Source of the DNA: Thalassobaculaceae bacterium
Lineage (GTDB): Bacteria > Pseudomonadota > Alphaproteobacteria > Thalassobaculales > Thalassobaculaceae
NCBI GenBank assembly: GCA_029212785.1
Contig: JARGOG010000019.1
Span: 5,519-49,827, forward strand
DNA: 44,309 nt
Reading direction: 5' to 3'
The notes under the pieces were generated by a model. It searched no databases, was not told where the DNA came from, and worked only from the letters and a program-made list of their open reading frames with translations. Each line of letters begins with the position of its first letter. The first letter of the stretch is position 1. Both the position numbers and the translations under genes were made by a program. Shown piece after piece: positions 17,416 through 26,552 of the stretch.

Positions 17416-18017
17416 CCCCTCAGGACCTCCAGAACCGTCTGTCCCTCGACGCGGCGCAGCGCAAGGCACTCGAATCCTACGCGGAGCTGCTCCGGAAATG
17501 GCAGGCCAAGATCAATCTGGTCGCGCCGGCGACGCTTCCGGACCTTTGGTCGCGCCATTTTCTCGACTCCGCCCAGCTCCTGCCCCATCTGGAGGGCCTG
17601 CCGGGTCCGATTCTCGATTTCGGGTCGGGCGCCGGGTTCCCGGGCCTGATCCTGTCGATCCTGGGGCGGGATGACGTCATCATGGTCGAATCCGATCGGC
17701 GGAAAGTCGCTTTCCTTCAGGAAGTCGCCCGGGTGACCGGGGTCAAACCGGCCATCGAATGCTGTCGAATCGAATCACTACGCCCGATTCGCGCCGGTAT
17801 TATCACCGCAAGGGCACTTGCACCGGTCGAAAAGCTGTTGCGCTACGCCGAGCCATACGCCGGTCAGGCAACGGTCTTTCTGTTCCTGAAAGGGGAGCAG
17901 GTAGACGCCGAGTTGACTACCGCGCAAAAGACCTGGAAAATGGCTGTCACCAAGGCTCCCAGCATTTCTGACTCCCGGGGGGTCGTGCTGAAGCTGGAGG
18001 AGGTTAGCCGTGCTTGA
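17412..18017 (+). CDS. rsmG: 16S rRNA (guanine527-N7)-methyltransferase RsmG (GidB)
   Basis: Methylates G527 of 16S rRNA with SAM. At 201 aa it is normal in length. The SAM-binding motif [18 protein letters not shown] is at 67-84, preceded by [28 protein letters not shown] and followed by [17 protein letters not shown] and [13 protein letters not shown]. The GTG start overlaps the mnmG stop (GTGA), and its own 3' end overlaps parA by 8 nt. Codon use is less GC-biased than in its neighbours. The 606-bp frame carries eight GANTC sites. Confidence 0.96.
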   Translation: MTPQDLQNRLSLDAAQRKALESYAELLRKWQAKINLVAPATLPDLWSRHFLDSAQLLPHLEGLPGPILDFGSGAGFPGLILSILGRDDVIMVESDRRKVAFLQEVARVTGVKPAIECCRIESLRPIRAGIITARALAPVEKLLRYAEPYAGQATVFLFLKGEQVDAELTTAQKTWKMAVTKAPSISDSRGVVLKLEEVSRA

Positions 18018-18837
18018 CGGACAGACCAATCAGGTAGTGGCCCCGCGTATTCTGGCGATCGTGAACCAGAAGGGCGGCGTTGGTAAGACGACGACCGCAG
18101 TGAACCTGGCCACGGCCATGGCCGCCTGCAACAAGAAGGTCCTGGTGATCGATCTCGATCCCCAGGGCAACGCGTCGACCGGATTCGGAGTGCCGCGCAA
18201 GGGGCGGGACGCGGATTCCTATGCCGTGCTGATCGGCCAGGCGACGATCGCCGAGGCGGCGATCGAGACGCCGGTGCCGGGTCTGGAGGTCGTGCCGGCC
18301 TCCTCGGACCTGTCCGGCGCCGAGATCGAGCTGGTCGATATGGACCATCGTGAGTTCCGATTGCGCGAGGCCGTGGTGCGGCACGCGGCGACCTCGCCTT
18401 ACGATTACATCCTGATCGACTGCCCGCCGTCCCTCGGACTGCTGACGTTGAACGCCCTGGTCGCGGCCGATGCCGTCCTGGTGCCGCTGCAGTGCGAGTT
18501 CTATGCGCTGGAGGGTCTGTCGCAGCTGGTCCGCACCGTCGAGCGGGTGCGCAAGGCGTTGAACCCCGGCCTGGACATCCAGGGCGTGGTGCTGACCATG
18601 TTCGATCGCCGCAACAATCTGTCGGAACAGGTGGCGGCCGATGTGCGCGACTATTTCGGCGACACCGTGTACCGCACGGTGATTCCGCGCAACGTCCGGG
18701 TCTCCGAGGCGCCGTCCTACGGCAAGCCGGTGATTGTCTATGACATGGCATGCAGCGGGGCGAGGGCGTATATCTCTCTGGCCCGTGAGGTGCTGGCGCG
18801 CGAGTCCGCCCTGGCGGCGCGCCCGGTCGCGGCCTGA
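18010..18837 (+). CDS. parA: Chromosome partitioning ATPase ParA
   Basis: Nucleoid-bound ATPase whose gradient pulls ParB-parS complexes after replication. The 275-aa product has the deviant Walker A NQKGGVGKTTTAVNLA (KGGVGKTT at 21-28), VIDLDPQGNASTGFG (A' motif), YDYILIDCPPSLGLLTLNAL (Walker B) and VLTMFDRRNNLSEQV. No N-terminal DNA-binding extension is present, as usual for chromosomal ParA. It starts with GTG inside rsmG. The parB gene follows after 95 bp, and the cognate parS sites lie upstream between 11.6 and 17.0 kb. Confidence 0.97.
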   Translation: MLDGQTNQVVAPRILAIVNQKGGVGKTTTAVNLATAMAACNKKVLVIDLDPQGNASTGFGVPRKGRDADSYAVLIGQATIAEAAIETPVPGLEVVPASSDLSGAEIELVDMDHREFRLREAVVRHAATSPYDYILIDCPPSLGLLTLNALVAADAVLVPLQCEFYALEGLSQLVRTVERVRKALNPGLDIQGVVLTMFDRRNNLSEQVAADVRDYFGDTVYRTVIPRNVRVSEAPSYGKPVIVYDMACSGARAYISLAREVLARESALAARPVAA

Positions 18838-18932
18838 CCGTGGCGGTCTGAACCAACCTGGATCAGCGGGCGGCGCGCTGCCCGTTTCCGACCCCAGAAT
18901 CCCGACCCCGATCCCGGCCAGCCTGAGGTGTG

Positions 18933-20180
18933 ATGAGCGAAGAAACCGGTAAACGCCGCAGCAACAAGCTGGGACGCGGTCTGTCCGCGCTCCTCGGCGA
19001 AGACGAGAACGAGCAGGAGCAGCTCGAACGGTTGCGTCAGTCCCGCGCCCTGCCGGTCGAGCAGCTGACCCCGGGCCCGTTCCAGCCCCGCCGCCGCTTC
19101 GATCAGGAAGACCTGCGGGAACTGGCCGACAGTGTGCGCGAGCAGGGCGTCATCCAGCCGATCCTGGTGCGCCGGGACCCGGATGGTGACAAGTACCAGA
19201 TCATCGCCGGTGAGCGTCGGTGGCGGGCGGCCCAGCTGGCCCAGCTGCACGAGGTTCCGGTTCTCATTCGGGAATTCGACGACCAGACGGCGATGGAGAT
19301 CGCCCTGGTCGAGAACGTCCAGCGCCGGGATCTTACCGCGCTGGAGGAGGCCGAGGGCTATCGCCGGCTGATCGACGAATACAGCCACTCCCAGGACGAT
19401 ATCGCGCGGGCCGTCGGCAAGAGCCGGAGCCATGTCGCTAACACCCTGCGGCTGCTCAACCTGCCGGACGAGGTCCGGGTTCTGCTGGATGACGGGCAGC
19501 TCAGCGCAGGGCATGCGCGCGCGCTGCTGTCGGCGGAGGACCCCGCGGCCCTGGCCCGGGATGTGGTGACGCGGAAGCTGAACGTGCGCGACACCGAGCG
19601 CCTCGTGCAGCGTGAGAAGACGTCCACGCCATCACCGGCCGCAGCGAAACAGAAGGATGCGGACACCCGTATCTTGGAACAGGACCTGTCCGATCGGACA
19701 GGTCTAGTGGTAGCGATCAGCCATAACGCCACTTCCGGGGCTGGTAGCGTGACGCTTCGCTACCGCGATCTGGACCAGCTTGACCTTATTGTCGAGCGGC
19801 TTTCCGCCCATGCCAACCAGCGCCCGGACTCCTATCTGGCACCGGACGGCGACGAGGAGGCGGACTCCACGGGCGCGCCCGATGACGGCGACTGGTCAAC
19901 ATTCTCGGCAGTCGGCGACGAGGACGCAATCGCCGATGAGGAGGGATTGCCGCCGGCAATCGACCTTGATGAGGACAGCGAACCGATTGGTGGCATGGAC
20001 CCGGCCGGGCCGCTTGAGGGCTTGCCGATGACCGAGGACGCGCCGGAGCGCGATTTCATCGCCCCGATATCCGAGGACACCGATGCCGGGAGCGGCGCTG
20101 TCCCGGACGATCCGACGGAAACCCGGTGGGACTTCGACGATGACGATGAAGACGACGATCCCCTGGTCCCCAAGCTCTGA
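18933..20180 (+). CDS. parB: Chromosome partitioning protein ParB with long acidic tail
   Basis: CTP-dependent clamp that loads at parS and spreads. Numbered from the ATG at 18933 (GAGG ahead), the N-terminal KLGRGLSALLG motif is at 12-22. The CTP-binding domain has QPRRRF, GVIQPILVR, GERRWRAA (93-100) and ENVQRRDLTALEEAEGY. The helix-turn-helix region is DIARAVGKSRSHVANTLRLLNLP, and the C-terminal dimer domain ends with LRYRDLDQLDLIVERL at about 290. Most chromosomal ParB proteins stop near here. This one continues for about 120 residues rich in Asp, Glu, Pro and Gly, ending WDFDDDDEDDDPLVPKL. The coding DNA near residues 250-277 holds a perfect 22-bp palindrome and three GGTAGC/GCTACC copies. 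Confidence 0.97.
   Translation: MSEETGKRRSNKLGRGLSALLGEDENEQEQLERLRQSRALPVEQLTPGPFQPRRRFDQEDLRELADSVREQGVIQPILVRRDPDGDKYQIIAGERRWRAAQLAQLHEVPVLIREFDDQTAMEIALVENVQRRDLTALEEAEGYRRLIDEYSHSQDDIARAVGKSRSHVANTLRLLNLPDEVRVLLDDGQLSAGHARALLSAEDPAALARDVVTRKLNVRDTERLVQREKTSTPSPAAAKQKDADTRILEQDLSDRTGLVVAISHNATSGAGSVTLRYRDLDQLDLIVERLSAHANQRPDSYLAPDGDEEADSTGAPDDGDWSTFSAVGDEDAIADEEGLPPAIDLDEDSEPIGGMDPAGPLEGLPMTEDAPERDFIAPISEDTDAGSGAVPDDPTETRWDFDDDDEDDDPLVPKL
19683..19704. repeat. Perfect 22-bp palindrome inside parB
   Basis: The half site GACCTGTCCGA is followed directly by its exact reverse complement. It is read in frame as D-L-S-D-R-T-G plus the first base of the next Leu codon, using ACA, GGT and CTA, codons that are uncommon in this gene. 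A GGTAGC copy follows 5 bp later. Confidence 0.8.
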
Positions 20181-20236
20181 GCGTCGAACCGCGCCGCGGA
20201 AGATCCGCCAGCGGTCGACGGGCGGCGGGTTGACCG

Positions 20237-21427
20237 ATGAAGAATAGCACCGGATTTCCCGGGTCCGCGCTGCCCCGTCCGCATCACCCGCCGGCATCTG
20301 ATTTCCTGTATTGGCCGCCGCAGTTCCAGGCATATGGATATCGGATCATCGACCGCCTGTTCTTCTCGCGGCCGGTCGCCGCGAGCGGATCGGGGAGCCC
20401 GCTTCCCTATGGGCCGGAACTGCGGGTGCGGTACCGGAGCGCGGGGGTGGAGCGGTCCATCGACGCGTTCATGGACCATAACGTCGTCTCCGGCCTCCTG
20501 GTCGTGAAAGACGGTCGGATCGTCCTCGAACGCTACGGGCTCGGACTGACGCCGTCGGATCGCTGGAGCACCATGTCGACGGTGAAGTCGGTCACCGCCA
20601 TGCTTGTCGGCGCGGCGATCCAGGATGGGGCGATCGGCGGTATCGACGATCCGGCCGACCGCTATCTACCGCCCCTGGCGGGGTCCGGCTATGAAGGCGT
20701 GACGATCCGCCAGCTGCTCACCATGTCCTCGGGCATGGATTGGAGCGAGGTGTATTCCGATCCGGCTTCGAATGTGAACCAATATAGCCGCCACCTCGCC
20801 GCAGGCACGCCAGACGGTGTGATATCGATGTTATGTGGCCTTGATCGACGTTGGAACGCCGGCACGCGGTGGCATTACAACACCGGCGACACTTACCTTC
20901 TCGGTCGGGTCCTGGTCGCCGCGCTGGGGCGTCCCCTGGCGGGATATCTTTCGGACAAGATCTGGAAGCCCGCCGGCATGGAATTCGATGCGTTCTATAC
21001 GCTGGACGCGCCGGACGGACATGAGATCGGCGGCAGCCGGGCAGGCATGGCGCTCAGGGATTTCGGCCGCTTTGCCCAGGTCATCCTGGATGACGGGGTG
21101 ATCGGCGGTACCCGTATCCTGCCGGAGGGTTGGGTCGATGCAGCGCTGCGCCCCAGCTTCCTGTTCGGGTCGCAGGATCAGGATTTCGGATCGATCCGCA
21201 GCTCCCGGCTGAAGGGCTATGGTTACTCCTGGTGGATCGGTGAAGACGGCAGCGCCCAAGCCCATGGATTCGCCGGTCAGCGGATCTTTCTCGACCGCGG
21301 CGCGCACCTTGCGGTCATCACGTTATCGGCCTTTCCGCAGTTGCCGCATGTCCCTGAACCCCTCCCGGATCGCCATGGCGAACTCAGGCTGTTCACAGAG
21401 GCCGTTCGCGACGCTTTGACGGCGTGA
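20237..21427 (+). CDS. Serine hydrolase (class C beta-lactamase/6-aminohexanoate-dimer hydrolase fold)
   Basis: A 396-aa member of the beta-lactamase-type serine hydrolases closest to the NylB group. The catalytic SxxK is S114-T-V-K117 (MSTVKSVTAMLVGAAIQDG), the Tyr motif is at Y214 (HYNTGDTYLLG), and HGFAGQ near residue 357 replaces KTG. VTIRQLLTMSSGMDWSE is the usual family stretch. There is no clear signal peptide, so it is probably cytoplasmic. It could act on amides, esters or peptidoglycan fragments; the natural substrate cannot be told. It starts 56 bp after parB and converges on holA. Confidence 0.9.
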   Translation: MKNSTGFPGSALPRPHHPPASDFLYWPPQFQAYGYRIIDRLFFSRPVAASGSGSPLPYGPELRVRYRSAGVERSIDAFMDHNVVSGLLVVKDGRIVLERYGLGLTPSDRWSTMSTVKSVTAMLVGAAIQDGAIGGIDDPADRYLPPLAGSGYEGVTIRQLLTMSSGMDWSEVYSDPASNVNQYSRHLAAGTPDGVISMLCGLDRRWNAGTRWHYNTGDTYLLGRVLVAALGRPLAGYLSDKIWKPAGMEFDAFYTLDAPDGHEIGGSRAGMALRDFGRFAQVILDDGVIGGTRILPEGWVDAALRPSFLFGSQDQDFGSIRSSRLKGYGYSWWIGEDGSAQAHGFAGQRIFLDRGAHLAVITLSAFPQLPHVPEPLPDRHGELRLFTEAVRDALTA

Positions 21428-21436
21428 TCCCAGTTG

Positions 21437-21457
21437 GCGGCGGTGTTTCAGCGCCGC
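21437..21457. terminator. Hairpin at the hydrolase/holA convergent junction
   Basis: GCGGCG and CGCCGC pair around a 9-base loop between two convergent genes. The structure covers the holA stop codon. It has no T run, so terminator function is uncertain. Confidence 0.3.
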
Positions 21458-22503
21458 TGTGCCGCGCCGGCGCGACGTCCGGCCATCACCGCCATCCGGG
21501 CGACGTCGATCAGCGCCTGACCACACTCCGCCTCGTCCGGATAACCGGTGGTTTTACAGTGAATTTCCGCTTCTCCGAGCCGGGCGAGGGCCGAGGCGAG
21601 GCCACGGGTATTCCAGCGTGACACCTGGCGGGTCATCGCATCGGCCGTGCGGAAAAACGGCGGCGGGCGCAGGGACTTGACCGCATCGGCCGCATTCCGC
21701 CCGTCGCCGACCCGTGAACAGGCGAGATGAAGCCGCTGGAAATAGGTGATCGCGCCGCGGATGATCCGCACCGAAGCCTCACCTTGGCGGAATGCCCGAT
21801 CGAGCCCGGTCAGGATCGCGTCGGGACGACCGTCGGCGGCGGCGGAGATCAGGGCGTCGATGTCGAGCGCGGCGCTGTCGCCGATGGCTTCGACGACCAT
21901 GTCGAGATCCAAGGTCGATCCCGGTCCCGCCAAAAGGGCAAGCTTCTCGACCTCCATGCGGCTCGCCATGCGGTCGCCGCCGAGATGCTCGACCAAAAAC
22001 CGTTCCGCGTCGGCGTCGATGCGCACGGAACTGGTGGCAAGCGTCTCCCGCACCATCGTCGAGAGATCGCGGTCGCTGTCGGCATAGCAGGCGAGGGCGG
22101 CCAGATCCTCGCGTTTGGCCTCGAACAGTTTGCGCAGCCCGCCCGCCGGCTTCAGGTCGCCGCCTTCGACGATCAGCAAGGTATCTCCGGTATCCCCGTC
22201 CAGCGCGTTGGCGACCACTTCGGCACTGTTGTCCCGCGCGTTGCGCAGGCGGACCAGGCGCCGTCCGCCCATGAGGGAGCGGGCATGCATCTCGTCCGAC
22301 AGGCGGGCCGGGTCGCCGGCAGCGGCGTCCCCGTCGAGTTCGCAGACATTGAAAGGGTCGTCGAGATCTTCGACCGCCGTGCGGGCGAAACGTTTGGCGA
22401 ATTCCAGAACCTTTCCGGTATCCGGCCCATAGATCAGCGCGGCACGGACCCCCGGTGGCGGGTTCCCGATAAACCGCTCCACACCGTTGGCCGGCACTTT
22501 CAT
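21448..22503 (-). CDS. holA: DNA polymerase III delta subunit
   Basis: Clamp-loader subunit that opens the sliding clamp. The 351-aa product starts MKVPANGVERFIGNPPPGVRAALIYGPDTGKVLEFAKRF, with the pseudo-P-loop GPDTGKV. It continues with EMHARSLMGGRRLVRLRNARD, LKPAGGLRKLFEAKREDLAALACYADSDRDLSTMV and the helical collar region FFRTADAMTRQVSRWNTRGLASALARLGEAEIHCKTTG. It begins 7 bp after lptE in the leuS-lptE-holA operon, the order typical of proteobacteria. Confidence 0.93.
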   Translation of the reverse strand: MKVPANGVERFIGNPPPGVRAALIYGPDTGKVLEFAKRFARTAVEDLDDPFNVCELDGDAAAGDPARLSDEMHARSLMGGRRLVRLRNARDNSAEVVANALDGDTGDTLLIVEGGDLKPAGGLRKLFEAKREDLAALACYADSDRDLSTMVRETLATSSVRIDADAERFLVEHLGGDRMASRMEVEKLALLAGPGSTLDLDMVVEAIGDSAALDIDALISAAADGRPDAILTGLDRAFRQGEASVRIIRGAITYFQRLHLACSRVGDGRNAADAVKSLRPPPFFRTADAMTRQVSRWNTRGLASALARLGEAEIHCKTTGYPDEAECGQALIDVARMAVMAGRRAGAAQRR

Positions 22504-22510
22504 CGCCGCG

Positions 22511-23050
22511 TCACCCCGCCATGCGCTGAAAATACAGGGCCAGCCTAAGGCGGATGTCCTCCGCGAGCTCGGTCGCCGCACGCTGGCGCGCATCCTTCTC
22601 GGCCTGAAGAATGGCGTATTCGGACGAGCTGATCGAAAAGCTGGATGTACGCTGGTTGTTCCCGCGGGTCAGAACCTCGTTGGTCTCCCGGTCGACCAGT
22701 CGCCATTTCGCCTCGACGATGAACTTGGCGAAGGTGGCGGTCGAATCCCGCAGAATTACGATGTCCGAGCGGCGCTCCGCGGCCGAGACCTCAAGACGGT
22801 ACAGGGGCGACCGGGCAACACCGCGCGGGTTGATCCGGTCGAGCAGTTCGTTGTGCAGGATCTGGCCGAGCCGGTCGTTGATCGGCGCGACATCGACCAG
22901 GGGAAAGCCCTGATTGTAGACCGTGCTCTCCGTCGTCCGCTTGGCATAGAGCGGCTGAAAACCGCAGCCCGACAGGGTTCCGCCGGCCAGGAGCACCGCC
23001 AGTACGGCGCTTCGGATCACCGATTTCCGGACGGCCCGGCCCACGCTCAC
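22511..23050 (-). CDS. lptE: LPS assembly lipoprotein LptE
   Basis: Outer-membrane lipoprotein that plugs LptD in the LPS translocon. The 179-aa product has a signal peptide ([19 protein letters not shown]) whose lipobox LSGC gives a lipidated Cys followed by GFQPLYA, the LptE hallmark. The middle [19 protein letters not shown] and the C-terminal [30 protein letters not shown] are also typical. It overlaps leuS by 4 nt (ATGA). Confidence 0.94.
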   Translation of the reverse strand: MSVGRAVRKSVIRSAVLAVLLAGGTLSGCGFQPLYAKRTTESTVYNQGFPLVDVAPINDRLGQILHNELLDRINPRGVARSPLYRLEVSAAERRSDIVILRDSTATFAKFIVEAKWRLVDRETNEVLTRGNNQRTSSFSISSSEYAILQAEKDARQRAATELAEDIRLRLALYFQRMAG

Positions 23051-25614
23051 GCCACCACGTTGACGATCTTGTTGGGCACGGCGATGACTTTGCGTGGATC
23101 CCTGCCATCCAGCAGCTTGAGCACGTTCGGCTGGGTCAACGCCTGTTCGATCATCGCATCCTTGGAACTGTCCTTCGCCATTTCGATCGTGGCGCGCAGC
23201 TTACCATTGACCTGAATAGCGATGGTGACGGTCTCGTCCTCGGCCAGGCTGGCATCGGCGTCTGGCCAGGATGCCGTCGCCAGCATCGTGTCCTGGCCGA
23301 GATGGCGCCACAGCTCCTCGCAGATATGCGGGGTCATCGGTGCGAGGAGTTGAACCAGGGTCTCGAAGCCGAAGCGCAGGGCCCAATCCTCGCCGGCGCC
23401 CTTGCCCGACAATGCGAAGATCTGGTTCGACAATTCGCGCACTTGGGCCACGGCGCTGTTGAAACGGAACCGCTCGATACTGTCGGCGACCGACAGAACC
23501 GTCTTGTGGCAGGCCCGGTACACGGCCTCGGCCTCGGTGGAGAGGGAGGCCGGTTTCGGTGTGCCCCGCGGGGGCAGAGCGGTCGCGCATTCGGTGATCT
23601 CGCGCCAGACCCGGTTGATATAGCGCCAGGCGCCGTCGACGCCGGACTCCGTCCATTCGAGATCGCGTTCCGGCGGGCTGTCGGACAGCATGAAAAGGCG
23701 GGCGGTGTCGGCGCCGTAGCTGTCGATGATGTTGGCCGGGTCCACCGTATTGCGCTTGGACTTCGACATCTTCTCGACGCGGCCCACGGTCACCGGCGCG
23801 CCGCCGTCCACCATGACCCAGTCGCCGCCGTCTACCCGGGTTATCTCGTCCGGATAGAGCCAGCGGCCGTCGGGACTCTTATAGGTCTCGTGACAGACCA
23901 TGCCCTGGGTCACCAGACCGTCGAACGGCTCGGCGATCGACAGATAGCCGCAGTCGCGCAGGGCGCGGGTGAAGAAGCGGGAATAGAGCAGGTGCAGCAC
24001 CGCGTGCTCGACGCCGCCGATGTACTGATCGACCGGCAGCCAGTAATCGACACTGGCTCGGTCGAAGGCGGTGTCGCCCTTGGGATCGGTGTACCGCGCG
24101 AAGTACCAGGAAGACTCGAAGAACGTGTCGAACGTGTCGGTCTCCCGCGTCGCCTTGGCGCCGCAGTTCGGGCAGGTGGTGTGTTTCCAGGTCGGGTGGC
24201 GGTCCAGCGGATTGCCCGGCGAGTCGAATTCCACATCCTCGGGCAGGGTGACCGGAAGCTGATCGTCCGGCACCGGCACGACACCGCAGCTGGCGCAATG
24301 GATCATCGGAACCGGGCAGCCCCAGTACCGCTGGCGCGACACGCCCCAGTCGCGCAGGCGCCAGGTGGTCGTGCTCTCGCCGCGGCCGATCTCTCCAAGG
24401 CGCTTGGCCACGGCCGATTTCGCCGCCTCGATCTCCATCCCGTCGAGGAACTCAGAATTATAAATCTTGCCGGGCCCGACATAGGCCTCGGTGCCGATTT
24501 CGAAGCGCGCGGCATCGGCGTCCGCGGGCAGGACGACGGGGACGACCGGCAGATCGTATTTGCGGGCGAAGTCCAGGTCGCGCTGATCATGGGCGGGACA
24601 GCCGAAGATCGCGCCGGTTCCGTATTCCATCAGCACGAAATTGGCGACATAGACCGGCAGGGTCTTGCCCGGAACGAACGGGTGCTCGACCTCCAGCGCG
24701 GTGCGATATCCACGCTTCTCGGCGGTCTCGATGTCGGCTTCGCTGGTACCCATGCGGTTGCATTCGGCGATGAAGGCCTGCAGCTCCGCATTGCCTTCGG
24801 CCATCTCCGCGGCGAGCGGGTGGTTGGCCGACACCGCACAGAAGCTGGCGCCAAAGAGCGTGTCCGGGCGGGTGGTGAACACCTCCAGCGTGTCATCGCG
24901 TCCGACCAACTGAAAGCGAACCCGCGCGCCTTCGGAACGACCGATCCAGTTGTGCTGCATCAGCCGGACCTTGTCCGGCCATTTGCCTTCCAGACCCGCC
25001 AGTGCGCCGAGCAGATCCTCGGCATACTGGGTGATCTTCAGGAACCACTGATTCAACTTGCGCTTCTCGACGGGGGCGCCCGAGCGCCAGCCCTTGCCGT
25101 CGATCACCTGTTCGTTCGCCAGCACGGTGTTCTCGACCGGGTCCCAGTTGACCCAGCTCTCCTTGCGGTAGGCGAGCCCGGCCTTGACGAAATCCAGGAA
25201 CATCTTCTGTTCGTGCCGGTAGTAGCCCGGATCGCAGGTCGCGATCTCCCGACGCCAGTCGTAGCTCAGGCCCATGCCCTGGAGCTGGGTGCGCATCGCG
25301 TCGATATTCTCGTGCGTCCACTTGTGCGGATGGACCCGACGCTCGATCGCCGCATTCTCCGCCGGCAGACCAAAAGCGTCCCATCCCATCGGATGCAGGA
25401 CATTGAACCCGCGCGCCGTCTTGTACCGGGCAACCACGTCGCCGAGCGTGTAGTTGCGCACGTGGCCCATATGGATCCGGCCGGACGGATACGGAAACAT
25501 CTCCAGGACATAGTATTTCGGTCGCGAGGGATCGGCCTCGACCTCGAAGCACCCATCCTGCGCCCAGCGGGACTGCCACCGGGCCTCGGTCTCCTTGACG
25601 TTGTAGCGCGCCAT
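23047..25614 (-). CDS. leuS: Leucyl-tRNA synthetase
   Basis: Class I aminoacyl-tRNA synthetase that charges tRNA-Leu. The 855-aa length is normal. The HIGH motif appears as HMGH at 48-51 ([19 protein letters not shown]), the editing domain lies around 220-410, a zinc-type CPNC region follows ([28 protein letters not shown]), and KMSKSKRNT is near 614. The C-terminal anticodon domain ends [13 protein letters not shown]. It is the first gene of the leftward leuS-lptE-holA operon. A 776-codon frame on the opposite strand is only a composition shadow. Confidence 0.98.
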   Translation of the reverse strand: MARYNVKETEARWQSRWAQDGCFEVEADPSRPKYYVLEMFPYPSGRIHMGHVRNYTLGDVVARYKTARGFNVLHPMGWDAFGLPAENAAIERRVHPHKWTHENIDAMRTQLQGMGLSYDWRREIATCDPGYYRHEQKMFLDFVKAGLAYRKESWVNWDPVENTVLANEQVIDGKGWRSGAPVEKRKLNQWFLKITQYAEDLLGALAGLEGKWPDKVRLMQHNWIGRSEGARVRFQLVGRDDTLEVFTTRPDTLFGASFCAVSANHPLAAEMAEGNAELQAFIAECNRMGTSEADIETAEKRGYRTALEVEHPFVPGKTLPVYVANFVLMEYGTGAIFGCPAHDQRDLDFARKYDLPVVPVVLPADADAARFEIGTEAYVGPGKIYNSEFLDGMEIEAAKSAVAKRLGEIGRGESTTTWRLRDWGVSRQRYWGCPVPMIHCASCGVVPVPDDQLPVTLPEDVEFDSPGNPLDRHPTWKHTTCPNCGAKATRETDTFDTFFESSWYFARYTDPKGDTAFDRASVDYWLPVDQYIGGVEHAVLHLLYSRFFTRALRDCGYLSIAEPFDGLVTQGMVCHETYKSPDGRWLYPDEITRVDGGDWVMVDGGAPVTVGRVEKMSKSKRNTVDPANIIDSYGADTARLFMLSDSPPERDLEWTESGVDGAWRYINRVWREITECATALPPRGTPKPASLSTEAEAVYRACHKTVLSVADSIERFRFNSAVAQVRELSNQIFALSGKGAGEDWALRFGFETLVQLLAPMTPHICEELWRHLGQDTMLATASWPDADASLAEDETVTIAIQVNGKLRATIEMAKDSSKDAMIEQALTQPNVLKLLDGRDPRKVIAVPNKIVNVVA

Positions 25615-25696
25615 AACGTGCTGCTCTCTTAGTGACGGCGGTGGGTCGCGGCTCCGGGCGGCGCCTTTAACGGCATTGCCTTGTGCGGCGCCCTAT

Positions 25697-26257
25697 CTAC
25701 TGCGACGCCTGTTGAATGCGGATCTGACGGGCACGGGTGAGGATCGTGTTCTCGAGATCCTTGCCAAGCCCCTCATCGACCGCCGCGTCGCGCCACTCGC
25801 CGGCCGAGCCGCGGGTCTGGCGGAAGACATTCGCCCGGATCCCGTCGGAGCGCAGCGCGCGGTCGAGAATGTAGACGGTTATCTTGAACCGCTCATTCGG
25901 ACTTTCCGGCGGATTGTACCAGTCGGTGATGATCACACCGCCGAACGGATCGGCCGAGGCCAGCGGCAGGAAGGAAAGCGTATCCAGCGATGCGCGCCAG
26001 AGGAACGCGTTGACGGCCACGCCGCCACCGCCGCTCTGGCCCTCGTTCCCGCTCTTGCCGAGCGAAAACAGGTCGAGTCCGCTTGGCCCCGCCAGGCTTT
26101 CCGGCTTTTTGTAGGTCGGCAGGCCGTCGGCACCCTTGGTCGGGTACTCGTACTCTACCGGCACATCAGAGCCGCAGGCCGTCAGCGCCAGAAGGCTGAA
26201 AACGCTTGCCGCCACACCATTCGTCAAGATCGATCGAAAACCGGCCATCACCATCAT
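25697..26257 (-). CDS. DUF3576 family lipoprotein
   Basis: A 186-aa secreted lipoprotein with signal peptide SILTNGVAASVFSLLALTAC, the Cys of LTAC being the lipidation site. The mature part fits the alphaproteobacterial DUF3576 family: VNAFLWRASLDTLSFLPLASADPFGGVIITDWYNPPESPNERFKITVYILDRALRSDGIRANVFRQ. Its position just before leuS is also typical. The function is not known. Three close ATG codons (26257, 26254, 26248) make the exact start uncertain. It is divergent from the porin gene across 295 bp. Confidence 0.9.
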   Translation of the reverse strand: MMVMAGFRSILTNGVAASVFSLLALTACGSDVPVEYEYPTKGADGLPTYKKPESLAGPSGLDLFSLGKSGNEGQSGGGGVAVNAFLWRASLDTLSFLPLASADPFGGVIITDWYNPPESPNERFKITVYILDRALRSDGIRANVFRQTRGSAGEWRDAAVDEGLGKDLENTILTRARQIRIQQASQ

Positions 26258-26296
26258 ATCCAAAGGTCGCCGCCACCTCTTTACCGATGCTGGAGC

Positions 26297-26342
26297 CCGG
26301 GCGCAATGATCCGGGCGCAATGTCAGGCACAGCAATGATCCG
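26297..26342. repeat. Short direct repeats in the DUF3576/porin intergenic region
   Basis: CCGGGCGCAATG occurs at 26297-26308 and 26311-26322, and GCAATGATCCG at 26303-26313 and 26332-26342, giving an interlaced array. A separate dyad, TTGTG-N10-CACAA, lies at 26377-26396. These could be regulator sites for the divergent genes. Apart from these and the candidate promoter, the 295-bp region shows nothing clear. Confidence 0.45.
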
Positions 26343-26432
26343 ATGGCCCTCCGGCTGTATGATCGCTGTGTCCATGTTGTGACAATTTCGCCACAATGAG
26401 ACAGTTTTGCACTCCCCACAGCGTCAGCCGAG

Positions 26433-26462
26433 TTGACGGTGGTCCGTCGTCGCCTGTAGCAA
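26433..26462 (+). promoter_or_regulatory. Candidate porin promoter
   Basis: TTGACG (26433-26438) is followed after 18 bp by TAGCAA (26457-26462), which would leave a leader of about 80 nt before the porin ATG. The -35 is good and the -10 poor. Confidence 0.3.
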
Positions 26463-26552
26463 TTGGCCATCGGTCAGGGATGGCGAGCGTGCTGTTTCGC
26501 TTTTTCCAGATGGACCGAGGACCCAAAACACCTCGAACTCGGGAGATGGGGA

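Noticed and set aside
23302-25632. 776-codon open frame opposite leuS
   Set aside because: No recognisable domain and a His/Arg/Gly-rich random-like composition; it is the third-position GC shadow of leuS.
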